Shown: positions 25,801-38,753, counted from the stretch's first letter. The stretch: 64,000 nucleotides of DNA from Mactra quadrangularis (GCA_025267735.1 CM046296.1:25880464-25944463), one strand, 5' to 3'. The notes: generated by a model not told the origin, from the letters alone. Numbers and translations are program-made.

Positions 25801-28800
25801 CCAAGACACATTAATTCTACATGTAATCAAACTATGTCAACAATAACCAGCCGTTCTTAAGTCTCTTGACAACATTTACAACTGCTTGAAATTAAACAAA
25901 TCAATACAAAATAACAATGCACTTCTTTATAGGGTAATGTAAGAGTGAAAATATTTTTTTCACAAAATATTAATAAAAAAGCGATTATGCTTGTCGTGTC
26001 AATAAGAATAAAGAACGCAGGTAAATAAATTGTAATTCAACATCAATTGTAAACATTAAGCACAATATAGAGAAGAACTCAGTAACTAGGGATATTTTCT
26101 AAATACTGATGGATGAATATTGTTTTGTAAATGAGTACAAATTTTATCGAATCCATTTTACTTGACACAGAAAGTTCGGTGTCTTGAAAATAGAACAAAT
26201 TCGTGAAAAAAAAACAGATTCGCCATACTGTCATATTTAATAACTCCATTAGCGTTTCAGTATCAGAGTGTTAGAGAAAAAAGTGAAAACTCGTATTAAA
26301 AACTTCAGGTTATGCTCGACATACAAGACTGTAAAGTCGGCTGAACATGTATTCGGAAGCAGACTGTAAACCGCTCTTAATGCGTTGCTTATTAAAAATG
26401 CCAGTATGGAGTTTGCCGATTTTGGTATTAAACACGTGTCTGTAATTATAAGATTATAGTTTCGTTATAAACAGTACTTTATAGCATTGTACTTCTTCTT
26501 TTAAAACAGACTGAATAACTGTTAAATATATATATATATAAGAAATTTATGTTGTTGTCGAGTTAAAACCTCGTAACTTCAATTTAAAAAGTAAAGTTAC
26601 GAATTTTGACTACACAGCATTATTGCTACAATACGTAAGCGTTCACATAATATAAACACGATTATGACATAAGGCGTTATCAAACATGCTTAATAAATTT
26701 CGAATGATACACTCATTGCTGGTGTTACAGTGAAACAACACATATATCTGATATGCGCCGAAATAAAACTGACGTGGAATAACATTATCACAGAGCGAAG
26801 CAGAAACAGTACAATATTGATACACATCTAAGCATGAATAAAGTATCATTTTATAGAACCGATGAATTCATAAACATTGTTTTATTTCTCATAAATGTCA
26901 TGTTTTAGCTTAGTAAGCAGACATCTTGGTTTTAAAAGTAAACAGATCTTGAACTTTTTGTTGTCTGTGTGAATTTAGCTAGATAGTTTCACAATAAATA
27001 ATGTTGCCTATGATTTATAATGTGAAATGTACATGTAGTACAATTTAAAATCAGGTCACGCTTTCAAATTATTGAGATTTGCTTAAGGTGAGTTGCTCTA
27101 ATTGTAGCCACATGTTCTCTCACAATGAAAAACTATAACATATCGCTACTGCATTTACAATGTATTCAAAGTCTTAGGCAGAAATATCTACTAACGTGAG
27201 GAAATTTAGTATAAATAAGGCTACATGTTTAAAGCGATTTGAAATTTACTATTGAAAGAAACGTAAGATTAAGCGCAAATAAATATGAACAGTGAAAACA
27301 TTTGACTAGACCAATCAATGTATGTTACTCACGATGACTGCCAAACAGATGAATGAAAATGTAATTTATTATATAATATTAGTAGATTATTATTGTAAGT
27401 TAATGCTTTAAAGTTTTATGTAACTCAGGAAAGAGAATACAGCAAATGAAACGACAGCCTTTACTAACGTCGTCTGGTGCACTAGTGAAAATGGGTAACT
27501 TAAAATCCTTTTATGATTCCATTTTATCAGATACAGCACTAAGCTTCTCCGTCACTAACAACGAGTACTGTGCTCTATCAATCCTATAATCAAGTGCAAT
27601 ACATGACAAAACCAGCATTACACGCCATAAGCTACCATAATATGTCATTGAAATGATGCTTTTGTTTTAATAACAACATTTTCAGGACAAAATCAGCTGC
27701 TGTTTCAAAAAGGCCGCCGAAATAAAACTATATTTACACCACTGGCACCAGAGTCTATGTTTTATGGTCATAAAATAATGCGTACGTCCATATATATAGT
27801 TCCCTGTGTGTATATACATACATGACGCTACATTATATATGATATATTATATAATGAATATATAGTTTTAACTCGTACACGGTACTGTATACGGAACCGA
27901 TTCTTAATTGTGTTGGTTGACAAAATATTATATGTGTGCGGACTCTTGTGCCAGTGATTTACTCATTTGCATCTCTAAAAGAGCAACGTATTGCAATGAA
28001 TCTGTTTCTCAAATTGAAATATTGGAAGACTTAATCATTGAAGTCGATAGATATGTAAATGAAAAAAATCACATTATTTACAATACATATTTATATTTCT
28101 TATTATTTCATGCCTAGCGTGAATTATTTTACAACGTCTAACTTCTTTTTACACTCGGAAATTAATTCTAAATGGATTTCCGTTTTTTATTATCCTCAAA
28201 AATACATTAAGGAGGGGAACAGTATATGTAATGAAATTTGTTACAGTTGAAAATGTATGATCTGAATGATTTGATGATGTGAGCATAATGGCATCGCATA
28301 AACAATTTCCTGAACCACAGACACAAAAAGCAATGCATATTTGGGCGACTTGTTATTACTCTTTTATTAAATTTTGTGAAAAGAAATAAGTAATCAAATT
28401 GAAATACGAGTATATATAATACAATAACCAAATAATACAAAACCTAACGCATAAATTGGACATAAATAATGCATGGTAATATGCCAAAGGCTAGTACGTC
28501 TGTTATCGCATTCATGTCATTTTTACACAAAGTGATTGATCAAGTTTGGGTGTTATTTCCGGCTATTTTTGTTTCTGTCTGTTAGTTTAGATCATGGTGA
28601 TTGTATTACTCTTTGGCACTTCTTTATCTGTTTGTTGCATAAGCGTGGATGCGTTAAAAAATTTTGATTTAACTCTTGATATTTTCATTCATTTAAACCA
28701 AGTCTTGATACACTGGAACAAGACCAAGTTATCAGATTCACAGGCTTTGAAAGAAACTGATAACCATCAGACAACTTTTCTATTTTCGTAAAATTTTGAG

Positions 28801-31700
28801 TATCATCAAAACAATATATGCATTCATGAACAATTATTGAAATAAGTCATACAAATTTAGGTAAAATATAAAGTTTATCATATTAATGAATGACTTAAAA
28901 AAGATTTCTGGGATTGACTGGTCACGAAATCAATTTTGCATTTGATATAATTAATTAGCGAAGTTACAGAGTGTTTAATTATTCATTCATTTCTTGAATT
29001 AGTTTTCTAATTATGTAACACCGAATCTACGAAATTAGTTGGTGTCCGGTTGCGCTAGGCACCTACTGTTTCGTTTGGGCAACCAACAATTTCTTTTGGG
29101 CAACTAAAGTTCTGCAAACGAGATAAAGTACTAGCTCTAAAAATGATCTGTTCGGACAACTACTTTCATATCCTAATGTTGCAGGCTGCTTATAATGTCG
29201 CTGACAAACACAGCACATATTTCGTCACAAATGTTATGGATGAATTTACATGCATAAAATAGAAAAATATATAAATTTACCAAAGAAGTATGTTGGGTCT
29301 AACCATAGAACAATTCTTAGTTCAAAAGTATACCACCTAAGATTCTAAAATATCATTTATCTTTTATCGTCTTGTACTTTGACGTTATCTTTTCAATAGA
29401 ACATTAATTATTTCAGCCATGGCAGTTTCATTAAAATGTAATGCGATATCAGCTACTTTGAAAATAGTAACACGCTTTTAATTATTCTTTCGGGGGGGGG
29501 GGGGAATTATGTGCAAGTATTACCAGTATTTTAAAGACAAAAATTTGGTGTTGCAGTATGCACTTGTTGACAAAGAAAGCTTTGAAGTCTTAGCTGATGT
29601 TGCTCATATATTTCCAAATGTTGTTTGTACATGTCATTACCTAATAGTATTGTATTGTATTTAGAATTTAGACAGCCAAATTTTTTATAAAGAATACTGT
29701 ACGCCAGAACAAAAACTATTAAAACTAGTGTTTCCATTTCACAGTAAATCATGATTAAATTAACATCTGTTCAATTTAGAGAGAACACGTAAACACTGTT
29801 AATACATATTTCATTTGTTATTAGTTATGTCAATTAGCAGCGTCATTGACATATGCAAGTTTTGACAATAGATACGAATACAGTACAATACACTATTAGT
29901 CCTTAATCAATGTAAAGCCAAACTAAATGAGGTGTTAAGCTTAAGCTTACACTGTTTCATTAATACACCGTTGTGATGTCATTTGCCGATACTGAATATT
30001 TTAATGAGAGTTGTCTATGATATCGCATAATACTCTATGAAATAGTATAATAAAGTAAAATGAAAACGCCTTTAACAATCTCTTAAAAAGATGCAGCAGC
30101 GATATATTCATTGTCTGGAGTACATTAGGACCGCCAAGATAAATAATAAAAGTGAGTGGTTTTACCTCGTTAAGACTTTCACATTTATCGTACAGAAAAT
30201 ATATTACTAAGCTATTTGGAAAATGGTAAACATTGTTAAGATGCACAGAAAGCAGCTTGTACTTAAAACTTTTATTACGACAACATTGTGACTAGTTTAA
30301 CATGCGACCTTTTATTCTCCCTTCAATGCTTTATGTTTTCCTATGTCACTTGCGTCTTTCAAAGAAACAAAACAATTAAATCGCAAGTGCTTTTCAAAAT
30401 TTACGGTTTGTATGGAAGCTCCTTGCATCGATTATCATAAAAGTTAACATGATAAATAGCTTCCAACTGTTTCAATTCTTGTCTAAGAACACAGTAATTG
30501 TTGACGAAGTTTCACAAGTATCAATTAAAGCCAGCAGAAAACACCCTACGTTATTTGTGTGAACCAACTGTAATTTCTTAACGAAAGGTTTTCAGCAGGA
30601 AATTCTACTGTGTTCTGAAGGCTAAAAAAGTCATTTTCGCGCGCTACAGTTGATCCACAGTTGTTTATCTTTTGGTTGTACGACCATGGAAGGGATTTGA
30701 AAATTTATAAAGTTGTTTTTGCAAAAGTTGTCTTTAAAAAAGCGTAAAGGGTCGATTAGTTTCTTTAATACATGTGCCTGTCGCCGTGTTCTTGTCGATT
30801 TAACGACAGTGTTCTAGTCTCTTAAATGTCATTGAGTAATTACCTTTAACCATTGCAGTGGTATTAGGTTTTTGTTTTATGCGTTTGTGTGTTTTGGCAT
30901 TCAACAATGTCCAGTTAAAAGGTAGAATAAAGTTTTGCACCAAGGTAATCTTTAATTGTTTACATGTGAACATGTTAGGGCATGTATGAGGAACTGGATT
31001 TAGATCCTCAAGGGGCAATTGTTTAATAATCTATAACAATATCCCTATTTGTTTTTGTCTTTTCTACACATTTTAATTAGACAAAGAATATAATTGTATT
31101 TGAAACACATGAATTCTAATTTAAGAACTCATGAACTAAAACAACGTTACACATTTATTATTCCCAGTACAGAACTTCAATCATGAATGTCAGCTTCTAA
31201 TTCCAAATAATTGCAAATGGAATGAATGTTTTCATATCTCGTTTATTTCGACTGTTAATCTGTTTGTTTGGGTTTAAGACACAGCTATTGAGGAAGCTCA
31301 CGTAATACAAAAAGCGACAAAACATGACAATGGTTAGCAATGGTATGAAATATCAAAAGTAATAAACAATAAGATTATTAAATAATGCACATAATTGCAT
31401 AGCTAAAAAGTCATAAAAGTGAATTAATTTAACATACTCAATGTATGTTTGAGGTAAAGCCAGTCAAAATATTGTACCTCCTTTGTTTCACAAGTAGCAT
31501 ATGTGTAAAATAAGTATGGCCTGTCATGCATCGCATAATTACTATCTGATTTGATCTTTAAGTAACTGTGAAGTACCCGATTCTGCACTTGATGCAAAGT
31601 ATCTAATTTAAAAGTGATTAAATAAGCGTTTGGCATCTGGCAGACTTCGTTATCTGCGTCCTAGAGAACATTTTCTTAAATTGACATTTGACCTCCGCGA
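22836..31700. other. AT-rich tract without supported genes
   Basis: I found no recognisable gene, RNA gene or intact mobile element. Weak similarity near 24,005-24,100 (GTCTATAAA-AATGTTTT then TGATATGAA) and 24,190-24,240 (GTTAAATGGTAAA) matches copy B near 19,670 and 20,018 at offsets of about 4.2-4.3 kb, suggesting a very old third unit. The foldback at 26,558-26,625 belongs to a three-site family. A short TA run lies at about 26,525-26,540 and an AAT run at about 24,431-24,445. The remaining open frames (up to 84 codons) are low-complexity. Confidence 0.5.
29492..29504 (+). repeat. Homopolymer G13
   Basis: An uninterrupted run of thirteen G residues in otherwise AT-rich DNA, preceded by TTCTTTC. 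It could form a G-rich non-B structure or be a length-variable site; sequencing of such a run is error-prone. Confidence 0.9.
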
Positions 31701-31703
31701 GGA

Positions 31704-31843
31704 TAATAGTGGGGTCGATAAGTGTCATTTTTCACGACAATCTTTCACTTAGTGATACAAGCACCAAATTTGGTACAGTTGTTGTACATAGTGTGTAGTT
31801 TACAAAAAGCACGATTTCCACCTCGAAATTCAAGATGGCCGCC
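31704..31843 (+). repeat. Left arm of a dispersed inverted repeat (partner 35,077-35,207)
   Basis: Reads TAGTGGGGTCGATAA, then ATCTTTCACTTAGTGATACA, then CACGATTTCCACCTCGAAAT, then CAAGATGGCC. The reverse complement of 35,077-35,207 follows the same order with scattered differences and one gap of about 15 bp. ATGGCCGCC words continue just inside (31,851-31,865) and AAATGGCGGTC recurs at about 32,015. The minus strand of 31,838-31,848 reads AATATGGCGGC, which fits the known YY1 core AANATGGCGGC. It is either a pair of arms of one 3.5-kb element or two copies of a short repeat in opposite orientation. Confidence 0.7.
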
Positions 31844-33367
31844 ATATTTTCAAAATGGCCGCCGATGATAGGGATTTTTTGTCCTGTTCATATAAAATAT
31901 CCTTTTCAATTATTTATATTTACGTAATTATCAATATATTTTCAATATTTTATAACAAATAAACAATTCTGTTAAATTTTTTCAAACAAAATCCATTTAA
32001 TGGCTGTCAATTCAAAATGGCGGTCATTACAAGACGCCAAATAATTTTATATACTAACGCTTTTTCTCAGATGAAATTCATTGCAGTAAATTGATTCAGA
32101 ACATTTCTCATTTATTAGACTACATGTCAAAGTATAACCAGTGCATCTGGTGACATCACTACTATGAAACCTAGGCATCATTCGCGGTTCCGGTTCGAAA
32201 ACATTACATATACGACCGCCTGTGCTTTGATACTCGGCATGTATATGAGTGTCAATTAAAGTGTGCTTGTTGCTGTATTGGCACATGATATTTTTTTCTG
32301 TTTGTGTGCTGTTGAAACAAATAGATGTCTGTACATTATACTAAAAAGTCTCAAATGTTATCGAATCAATCCCTCTTACTATTATATAACTATCGTTAGT
32401 CAACGTGAGGGAGCCAATGGTAACAGGGTTTAAGTTACCACAATGGTGTACAGCTTACACGGAATTTAGATAATACTGAATGAATCATTGGGTTAGATGT
32501 AGGGTACTCTTTCCATTGACACATATTTAGGAATGGTGATCCCGGACAACTTTGAATTAAATTCAGCGGCGTTCGTATCAATTAGTACAAATCAGAAATT
32601 AATCCGTTATCATCCATAACTACGGTTTGAATCCAAAAACTGCTTTGACAACATATTCATAAAGTATTACATGCCTCAGTAGCTACACTCAATTTTTTGT
32701 CAGTATCCAACCGATTTCCTTCTTCTGTAAATGTGTGGCCAAGATTTTAGAAGTATATGCAGACAGTTGTCCATTGTATCCCATATCTCAATGTTATTTA
32801 CAGTGAGACAGTAAAAAGATTAACTTTAGAGCAGGAAATGTGTACAAAAATCCATCATGTATTTCTATAACAACCGATTTAGATTAGTGCTGCTGTCTCT
32901 ATCTGACAAAGTGTATGTCTCCCCCAAATTGTTAGTAGCTCAAATGAATATTCTAAAATAACTCCAAGTATGCCACCCTTTCATAGGACAATTCAGATTG
33001 TCTTTTAGGTTTAATCCATCTTGATCAGACAATTCAGCTTGTATAATGAAGCTTTGTAATGCAATAGTGCAAAGTATCACAAAACTTCCTTCATCAAATG
33101 ATTACTATTTGCAAATTTGAATATGCTAGAAAACGAGCAGCCTAACAGATTAGTCATTCGTAGCCACACAAATTGACACTAGCAAACTATACAGGTCAGA
33201 CATATCAGCCGGCCAATACTTTTCAGACTCCGGTAATAATCCCTGACTATCAGCATATTTCCGATGCAACTGTTATTTATGGATTCTTGCTCGTATATTC
33301 TGATTCTCAGAAAGCATTAAAGGCCTTTGGATAATATGTTTTTAAAGATTTAATTCCATAGTTGCAT

Positions 33368-33526
33368 ATGTCTCGAAATATAACAGGACATACACATGTA
33401 ATTAGTTTCGATGTTTACGAGGGTCAGTTAGAGACAAACGTGAGCGCCATGGAGAAGCACTCAAAACAAATTTACGACCAAATTGGCAGAAAATTGTACG
33501 AGGTAGTGACGACAAGACCGAACTAA
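33368..33526 (+). CDS. Hypothetical short coding-like frame, possible first exon
   Basis: A 52-codon frame starting ATG TCT CGA and ending TAA. Its residue composition is balanced and charged (for example MEKHSKQIYDQIGRKLYE near residues 28-45), unlike the Phe/Ile/Asn/Lys-rich frames elsewhere. After codon 45 the DNA reads GAG|GTAGTG at 33,502/33,503, a fair splice donor in phase 0. A pyrimidine-rich tract and ATGTAG acceptor at 33,887-33,888 would open a second exon in the same phase, which then meets TAG at 33,946. I recognise no family. Coding status is a guess based on composition and splice-like sites; it may equally be chance or a gene relic. Confidence 0.22.
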   Translation: MSRNITGHTHVISFDVYEGQLETNVSAMEKHSKQIYDQIGRKLYEVVTTRPN

Positions 33527-33888
33527 ATTGGGTTCTGATCCGACAAAATACTTACCATGTGTTTTTGTAATGTTGTTGTTGTGACAAAATGTGAGATTGT
33601 ATCCATTTGTTTCTACAATAAAATGAATCCTCGTAATCACGAAGAATCATATTCAATCCACTTTATACTATAAAGCAACAGGCAAAACTTTTTTATAATA
33701 AAGCATGTGTGACTGATGCTGTTAACTAAACGTGTTTCAACACTAAAAAGGTGCAGATTTTATAAACCTTGGATTGAGTTTGGTCTAGGATAGTCAATTA
33801 GAAGGTTACCAATACACAAAATGACGGCTCAGAAAAATCTAATAGAATGTAGTTCTTCCACGATTTTACTTGTAGTCATTTTATGTAG

Positions 33889-34169
33889 GTCTTTGAAAAA
33901 GCTAAGTCAACATTTAGCAGACATGATCAAGATTTCAAAACACTCTAGAAATTTGTCATAATGCGCGATTAGAACAGTCTTATAGACAATGTTGCGACGC
34001 TAGGCTTGACTTTTCTGTCCAAGAGCAAATGTCCTATAATGCATTTTCACATACAAGGGCGTCTTTCTATGAACAAGTCAAAAGTTCTGTCTTCCACGCT
34101 GCGTGTAGTTTTGGTCAATCGATGGCTATCAAGATCGAATCCAGTCGGCTGGCTTTGGTAAAACAGTAG
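33889..34169 (+). pseudogene. Possible decayed coding sequence in a GC-richer stretch
   Basis: Two overlapping frames look coding-like. One runs from 33,889 (after the acceptor-like ATGTAG) for 19 codons to TAG at 33,946. The other is open from 33,927 to TAG at 34,167 (80 codons, no early ATG) and includes residues such as DFSVQEQMSYNAFSHTRASF. A single-base frameshift before 33,946 would place both in one frame, so a broken exon is one reading. Base composition here is visibly higher in GC than the flanks. No homologue is recognised, and no second copy exists in the window for comparison. Confidence 0.25.
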
Positions 34170-34551
34170 CGAATGACAAAAGCTATTGGCCAACCTTTCA
34201 CCGATTGCCAAACGTTTTCATCAGTTAACTAAATGTGGTGACAAGAGGGAATGTCATGAGCGATTCAAATGCTGTCGAGTCGGTTTTAAATGAACTCGTT
34301 TGTGCGCTTGCATGTGCGAATAATGAAATCATCACAGACTAAACCATCTATGTTTGCGTTCATATAATTATCACAACAATATTTAAACTATCTTTACGAT
34401 CTTGACCATAAATTGTTGACTTCTAGACATGTGTGCATCACGCATTATTGTTGAAACTTTAGTTTTGACTAGGATTATGAGAATCCTTGCTTCATTTACG
34501 TGAATTGTGTTAAATTTCTGATAAAATCACTTTATATATATACCTTCTCAT

Positions 34552-34925
34552 GTGACATTGACCTTTGACATACACAACATGTGGACAACATTAAGCATAA
34601 ACATAGTAAACACTTGATAAAGGCAATCCAACACATGTATTAATATTTCAATGTTAAAGTAATAGTCTCAAATAAACTAATTGTTTGATTATTTAATTAG
34701 TATTTACGGGGTATTTACATCCTCCTTAGATCAAGGTCAAGGTCACGGTAAATGTCAATTTATGTCTATGAATATTTGTCAAAGATTCTACCAAGTTAAT
34801 TTGAATAATGACTATTTTCTATTTGCATCTCCAACCCTATATGATCATTAAAATGATTCAAAAAGTTTGAAACAACATTCCCATGTATGTTACCTTTACC
34901 ATGACCTTGACCTTGACCTTGGAAG
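34552..34925. promoter_or_regulatory. Cluster of AGGTCA-type half-sites in inverted arrangement
   Basis: TCAAGGTCAAGGTCACGGTA lies at about 34,730-34,750, and its near reverse complement TACCATGACCTTGACCTTGA at about 34,897-34,916 continues into another CCTTGG. A further TGACCTTTGA lies at about 34,560. TCAAGGTCA is the known extended half-site of ERR/FTZ-F1-type nuclear receptors. The same words are typical of simple or dispersed repeats in bivalve DNA, so regulatory use is only a possibility and no gene is visible nearby. Confidence 0.3.
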
Positions 34926-35076
34926 TATATCACATGATGTAAATCAATGTCTTAACTTGGTTAACATTTGTAGAATGCAAAAACACTATAATGTATCATC
35001 CTATGATACATTCAAAGCGGTAAAAAGAAGCTTAGTCGCTTTGGGATACTGATTTCTAGGCGCATGCGCAAAAACG

Positions 35077-35207
35077 ACGGCCATCTTGAATTTCGAAGTG
35101 GAAATCGTGCTTTTTGTGAATGGTAGACCATGCAGGTCATCTGTGCCAAATTTGATGCTTGTATCACCAAGTGAAAGATTGTTGCAGTTATCGACCCCAC
35201 TATAAGG
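35077..35207 (-). repeat. Right arm of the dispersed inverted repeat
   Basis: Reverse-complement partner of 31,704-31,843: GACGGCCATCTTGAATTTCG, then GTGGAAATCGTGCTTTTTGT, then TATCACCAAGTGAAAGATTG, then TTATCGACCCCACTATA. Both short minus-strand frames across it (75 and 92 codons) are explained by the repeat and are not taken as genes. Immediately outside, 35,220-35,300 carries a motif that recurs in duplication family 2. Confidence 0.7.
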
Positions 35208-36289
35208 AAATAATGTTCGACAAGAACATACCATTTCACGAAACATACTTGATATATTAGTCTGGATATATGTCAGCAAACCAATTAAATGCCAATCATA
35301 GTGTTAATGATATATTGCTTGTCGTATTGTGTCTCAATACGAAACAATTTGATGTCAAGTTCTTGCATTATGTAAACGCGCGAGTAGATCTGGTAAGTGT
35401 AAGAATAACATAAATGATAACATATTCTGAGAAAAAAAACTCTATTGCGTATTTACCACGACAAGAATCAAACCTTGGTCCTCAACGAGAATCAAAGTTA
35501 AGACAACAAACTGTTTGTTACCAATTGATTATTTTGAGAGGTAATTCATCGCAAATTGCACCGTTCTTTGTAGAAAGCGTACGAATAAAACTGGTGCATA
35601 CTATAATTATCACAATTTTTTTTTACTTCTGGTTTAATATTTCTATATAGTTTCATTGAAAGATACGTTATTAATTGGTATGCAAGGTATTAAATTTATA
35701 TGCATCGAATGATAATTTACATCGATTATAGTAACACTTGCACATTTCCTTTCCAACTCCTGGTAGCATGTTGTTCAAAACCTATTGAGGATCGTGTTTA
35801 TCAAGATTCTACTGTTATGAAAATAATCTCAGTTAATTCCGACAGCACGTTTGCTATTTCTTCTGATTGTAAGTGACATTTTAACTGTCACAGTATATTA
35901 ATGCCATCATTGAGTAATTCGATCCGTTTCCTACCATAAATCATTGCCATCAAACAAATTGCAACTGACGTCATCGAAAAGCTTTTCCAACAAATGACTA
36001 CATGTAGCATAACATACCTAATATATCAAAAGTTATGTTAACGGATAACTCCAATCATAAATATAGTCACGCGAGACGATTTCGATAATAATATCACAAA
36101 AATAGTTCAGTTCTTCAAGTCATTTCCAAGGTTGATGAATCAAGCAAATTTATCGCTTTGAACGCATGGATTCTAATTGAAATAAATTTATGAACACCTT
36201 TATTTTTCCCACATTACCAATTTCATCTTGCATTTTTTATTTTGAGTTTTAATGTTAAAACTAGGTCCGTTTTTTTAATTTAGGAGCAG

Positions 36290-36420
36290 TTCCTTAATTC
36301 TGACCTCTATCACTATTGAGAAACCCACGATAATTATATTATCACAAGACATATACTTGATTGTTTGTCTGGATATATGTCATCTTGTCTATTAAATGTC
36401 AATCAAAATATAAATTTGCT
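36290..36420 (+). repeat. Recurring motif marking ~2.2-kb sub-units of family 2
   Basis: ACTTGAT-TATT-GTCTGGATATATGTCA followed by ATTAAATGTCAATCA. Diverged relatives lie near 35,250 (outside copy C), 38,690, 40,955, 45,010, 47,045 and 49,190. Spacings inside the copies are about 2.0-2.3 kb, suggesting an old tandem array beneath the 8.5-kb duplication. Confidence 0.45.
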
Positions 36421-37253
36421 GCTAGCAATGTTTGACTTATTGTCTTACTGATCATTGTTATATACGTATAAGTTTTGTACAAAAAGCTTGTGTTGGTTAT
36501 GGAAATTTATAAAACATTAACGTCGATGACTTCCACACTAGACACTGCAAAACAGTGCAAACACTTTCATCATTGGGTTATATAGAACAAGGCACAATAC
36601 TCATATACTTCAAGTCGTTTGATCACAATATAAGTTTCTGCAGCGTCTGTTAAAGAATTCGCAGAGTTTGTAATCGAAAAAGACAATTTACGAACCTGTC
36701 TGCTGTTATTAGCTTTTTGATTTCACGCTTGATAATAAAACTATAAGTAAAACAAATATTCGTACCTGGAAATTGACAGGCAGTAAGGAATTTACGACTG
36801 CCTTCGATACCGAGCCAATAATAATAAACTACTGTTTCGCCAACTGAGGCTTATACAAACATGATATTTTGTTGCAGAAATCTGAAATTTGAACAGACAT
36901 TTATAATCGGAGTTATGGACGCATATTTCTTTTGAAAATACAACTTGCCTAAAAGCTAAGTACAATAGTATGAATATTGCTTCTTGAACCATAGAAGATG
37001 AAATGTGTCAAATATGAATTCACTGCTGCGTGATTTTATAACGCATTGTATATCCATTGTTTTCTGCAACAGTGTTTGTAATCGGTTGCGTATATTTGTG
37101 GCATGTAGAATGTTCGGATGTAGAACTAAATGCAATACCAACACGTACAAAATACACTTGCAATGTTAAAACAATCATTTAATGGGTGCAACACATAAAA
37201 CCACAACTAAGCATTAGTTAATCTTTACAATGCACATTTGTTGGAGTTGGTTT

Positions 37254-37334
37254 AATACAAAATGTAAAATACTCGATAGAAATACAAAATGTAAAATACT
37301 CGAAGAAAATACAAAATGTAAAATGCTCGATGAA
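37254..37334 (+). repeat. 27-bp tandem repeat, three units
   Basis: Units AATACAAAATGTAAAATACT-CGA-type start at 37,254, 37,281 and 37,308, with one to a few differences each. Copy D (about 45,745) lacks this stretch and its flanks, so it arose in C or was lost from D after duplication. Confidence 0.85.
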
Positions 37335-38753
37335 AAGAAAATCCTATTTGATAAACAACTTCCAGCAAAAATAATTTGTGACATTATAACAACTTAAATG
37401 ACATTCATTAGATATCAATTGTTGAGCACTATAGTAAATATTTTTGCAGACAACATGATAAATGAAATGAAATCTGTTTAAACTGATATTTTAAAGGAAA
37501 ATCTTGAAATTCTTATCACGGCAAGTACTCAAACTCGATATTATTTGTTTTTCGTATGTAGGTGATTAATCTTACATGATTATAGATGCGCAAATTGCAA
37601 CCCTTTTTTAAATCGTTGCTTGTATGTCAGTGAAATAACATTTTCAACGAGAAAGCCAATGCCAGTTATTTCAATGATACAGTACCATTTTTGACACTTT
37701 GTTGCCTTAAGTTAATCTATTTACATGTATTTCAACAATGGCTGATGAAAACAGTTCATTCATTGTTTATATATGATTTACTACAACTGACGGTGTTTTA
37801 TTCATAATTGCATTTCCTGACAAAAATGATGGATTAAGTTTGAACATAATACAATTTATCAAGTACAATAAAGCTTGGTAAATTCTCTATCAATGTTTTT
37901 CTCTAACTGTTAGTTATATATACACGCAACTAACAGATTCAATAAATTGATATGAATTATTATATGTAACTGTTGAACAACTTGTAGATTTGAATTTCAA
38001 AAAGAATTGAACATAGCAACTTAACTTATAAATATAATAACCAAAGGCAAAAGTATTTTCTATACATGTAATTTCTAGTTCCATAATTGCACAAAGAAAT
38101 GCTGATACAATTAAAATTCATAACATATTATATATATGTTAATTTAAATAACGAGTGGGGAATACATGAGATTAATGATGGTAAACGCCAATGCAAACAC
38201 TTTTACATTGCAATATACCACCACAAATTCAAGTGTTTCTATACAATAAGTGTGATCATTTGCTTAAAATTTTGGACTGATTGATAATTTATGAATTATT
38301 ACATAACTAGCAAGTAAAATACGTAATTGCTACACAACAGTTCATGTATGAAAACGTATGTTATTAGACACACACGATATTAAGCCACAAGCGGTTTTCT
38401 CCAACGATTTGATGAACAGACAGTGATGTTCCTAATCATTAAACATCCCAGAAAGCTTTTAAAACCTTTATTAAACAAACAATAAAATGCATTGTGCTCT
38501 TTTGTCGAAGTCATAAAATACTTGACATAACAAATTCATTATACCCACAATAACAATAATCCCATCTTGCATGTTTAATAACGTGTTGCAATTTTAAAAC
38601 GAGAAGCGATTGTTTCCATTATTGAGAAAATTTAACGTCTGGTCACCGTCAACTTTGTGACAAGAACATATTATACGACAGTTACTGAATATATTGGTCT
38701 GGAGGCATGCCAGTTATTTTAATTTCAGTTAAGTTATTGTAAAAGGTAGACTA

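Noticed and set aside
26525..26540. TA microsatellite as a functional element
   Set aside because: Simple repeats of this kind occur several times here and need no special explanation.
35001..35279. 92- and 75-codon minus-strand frames
   Set aside because: They run across the inverted repeat arm 35,077-35,207 and overlap each other in different frames, so they are explained as repeat-derived.
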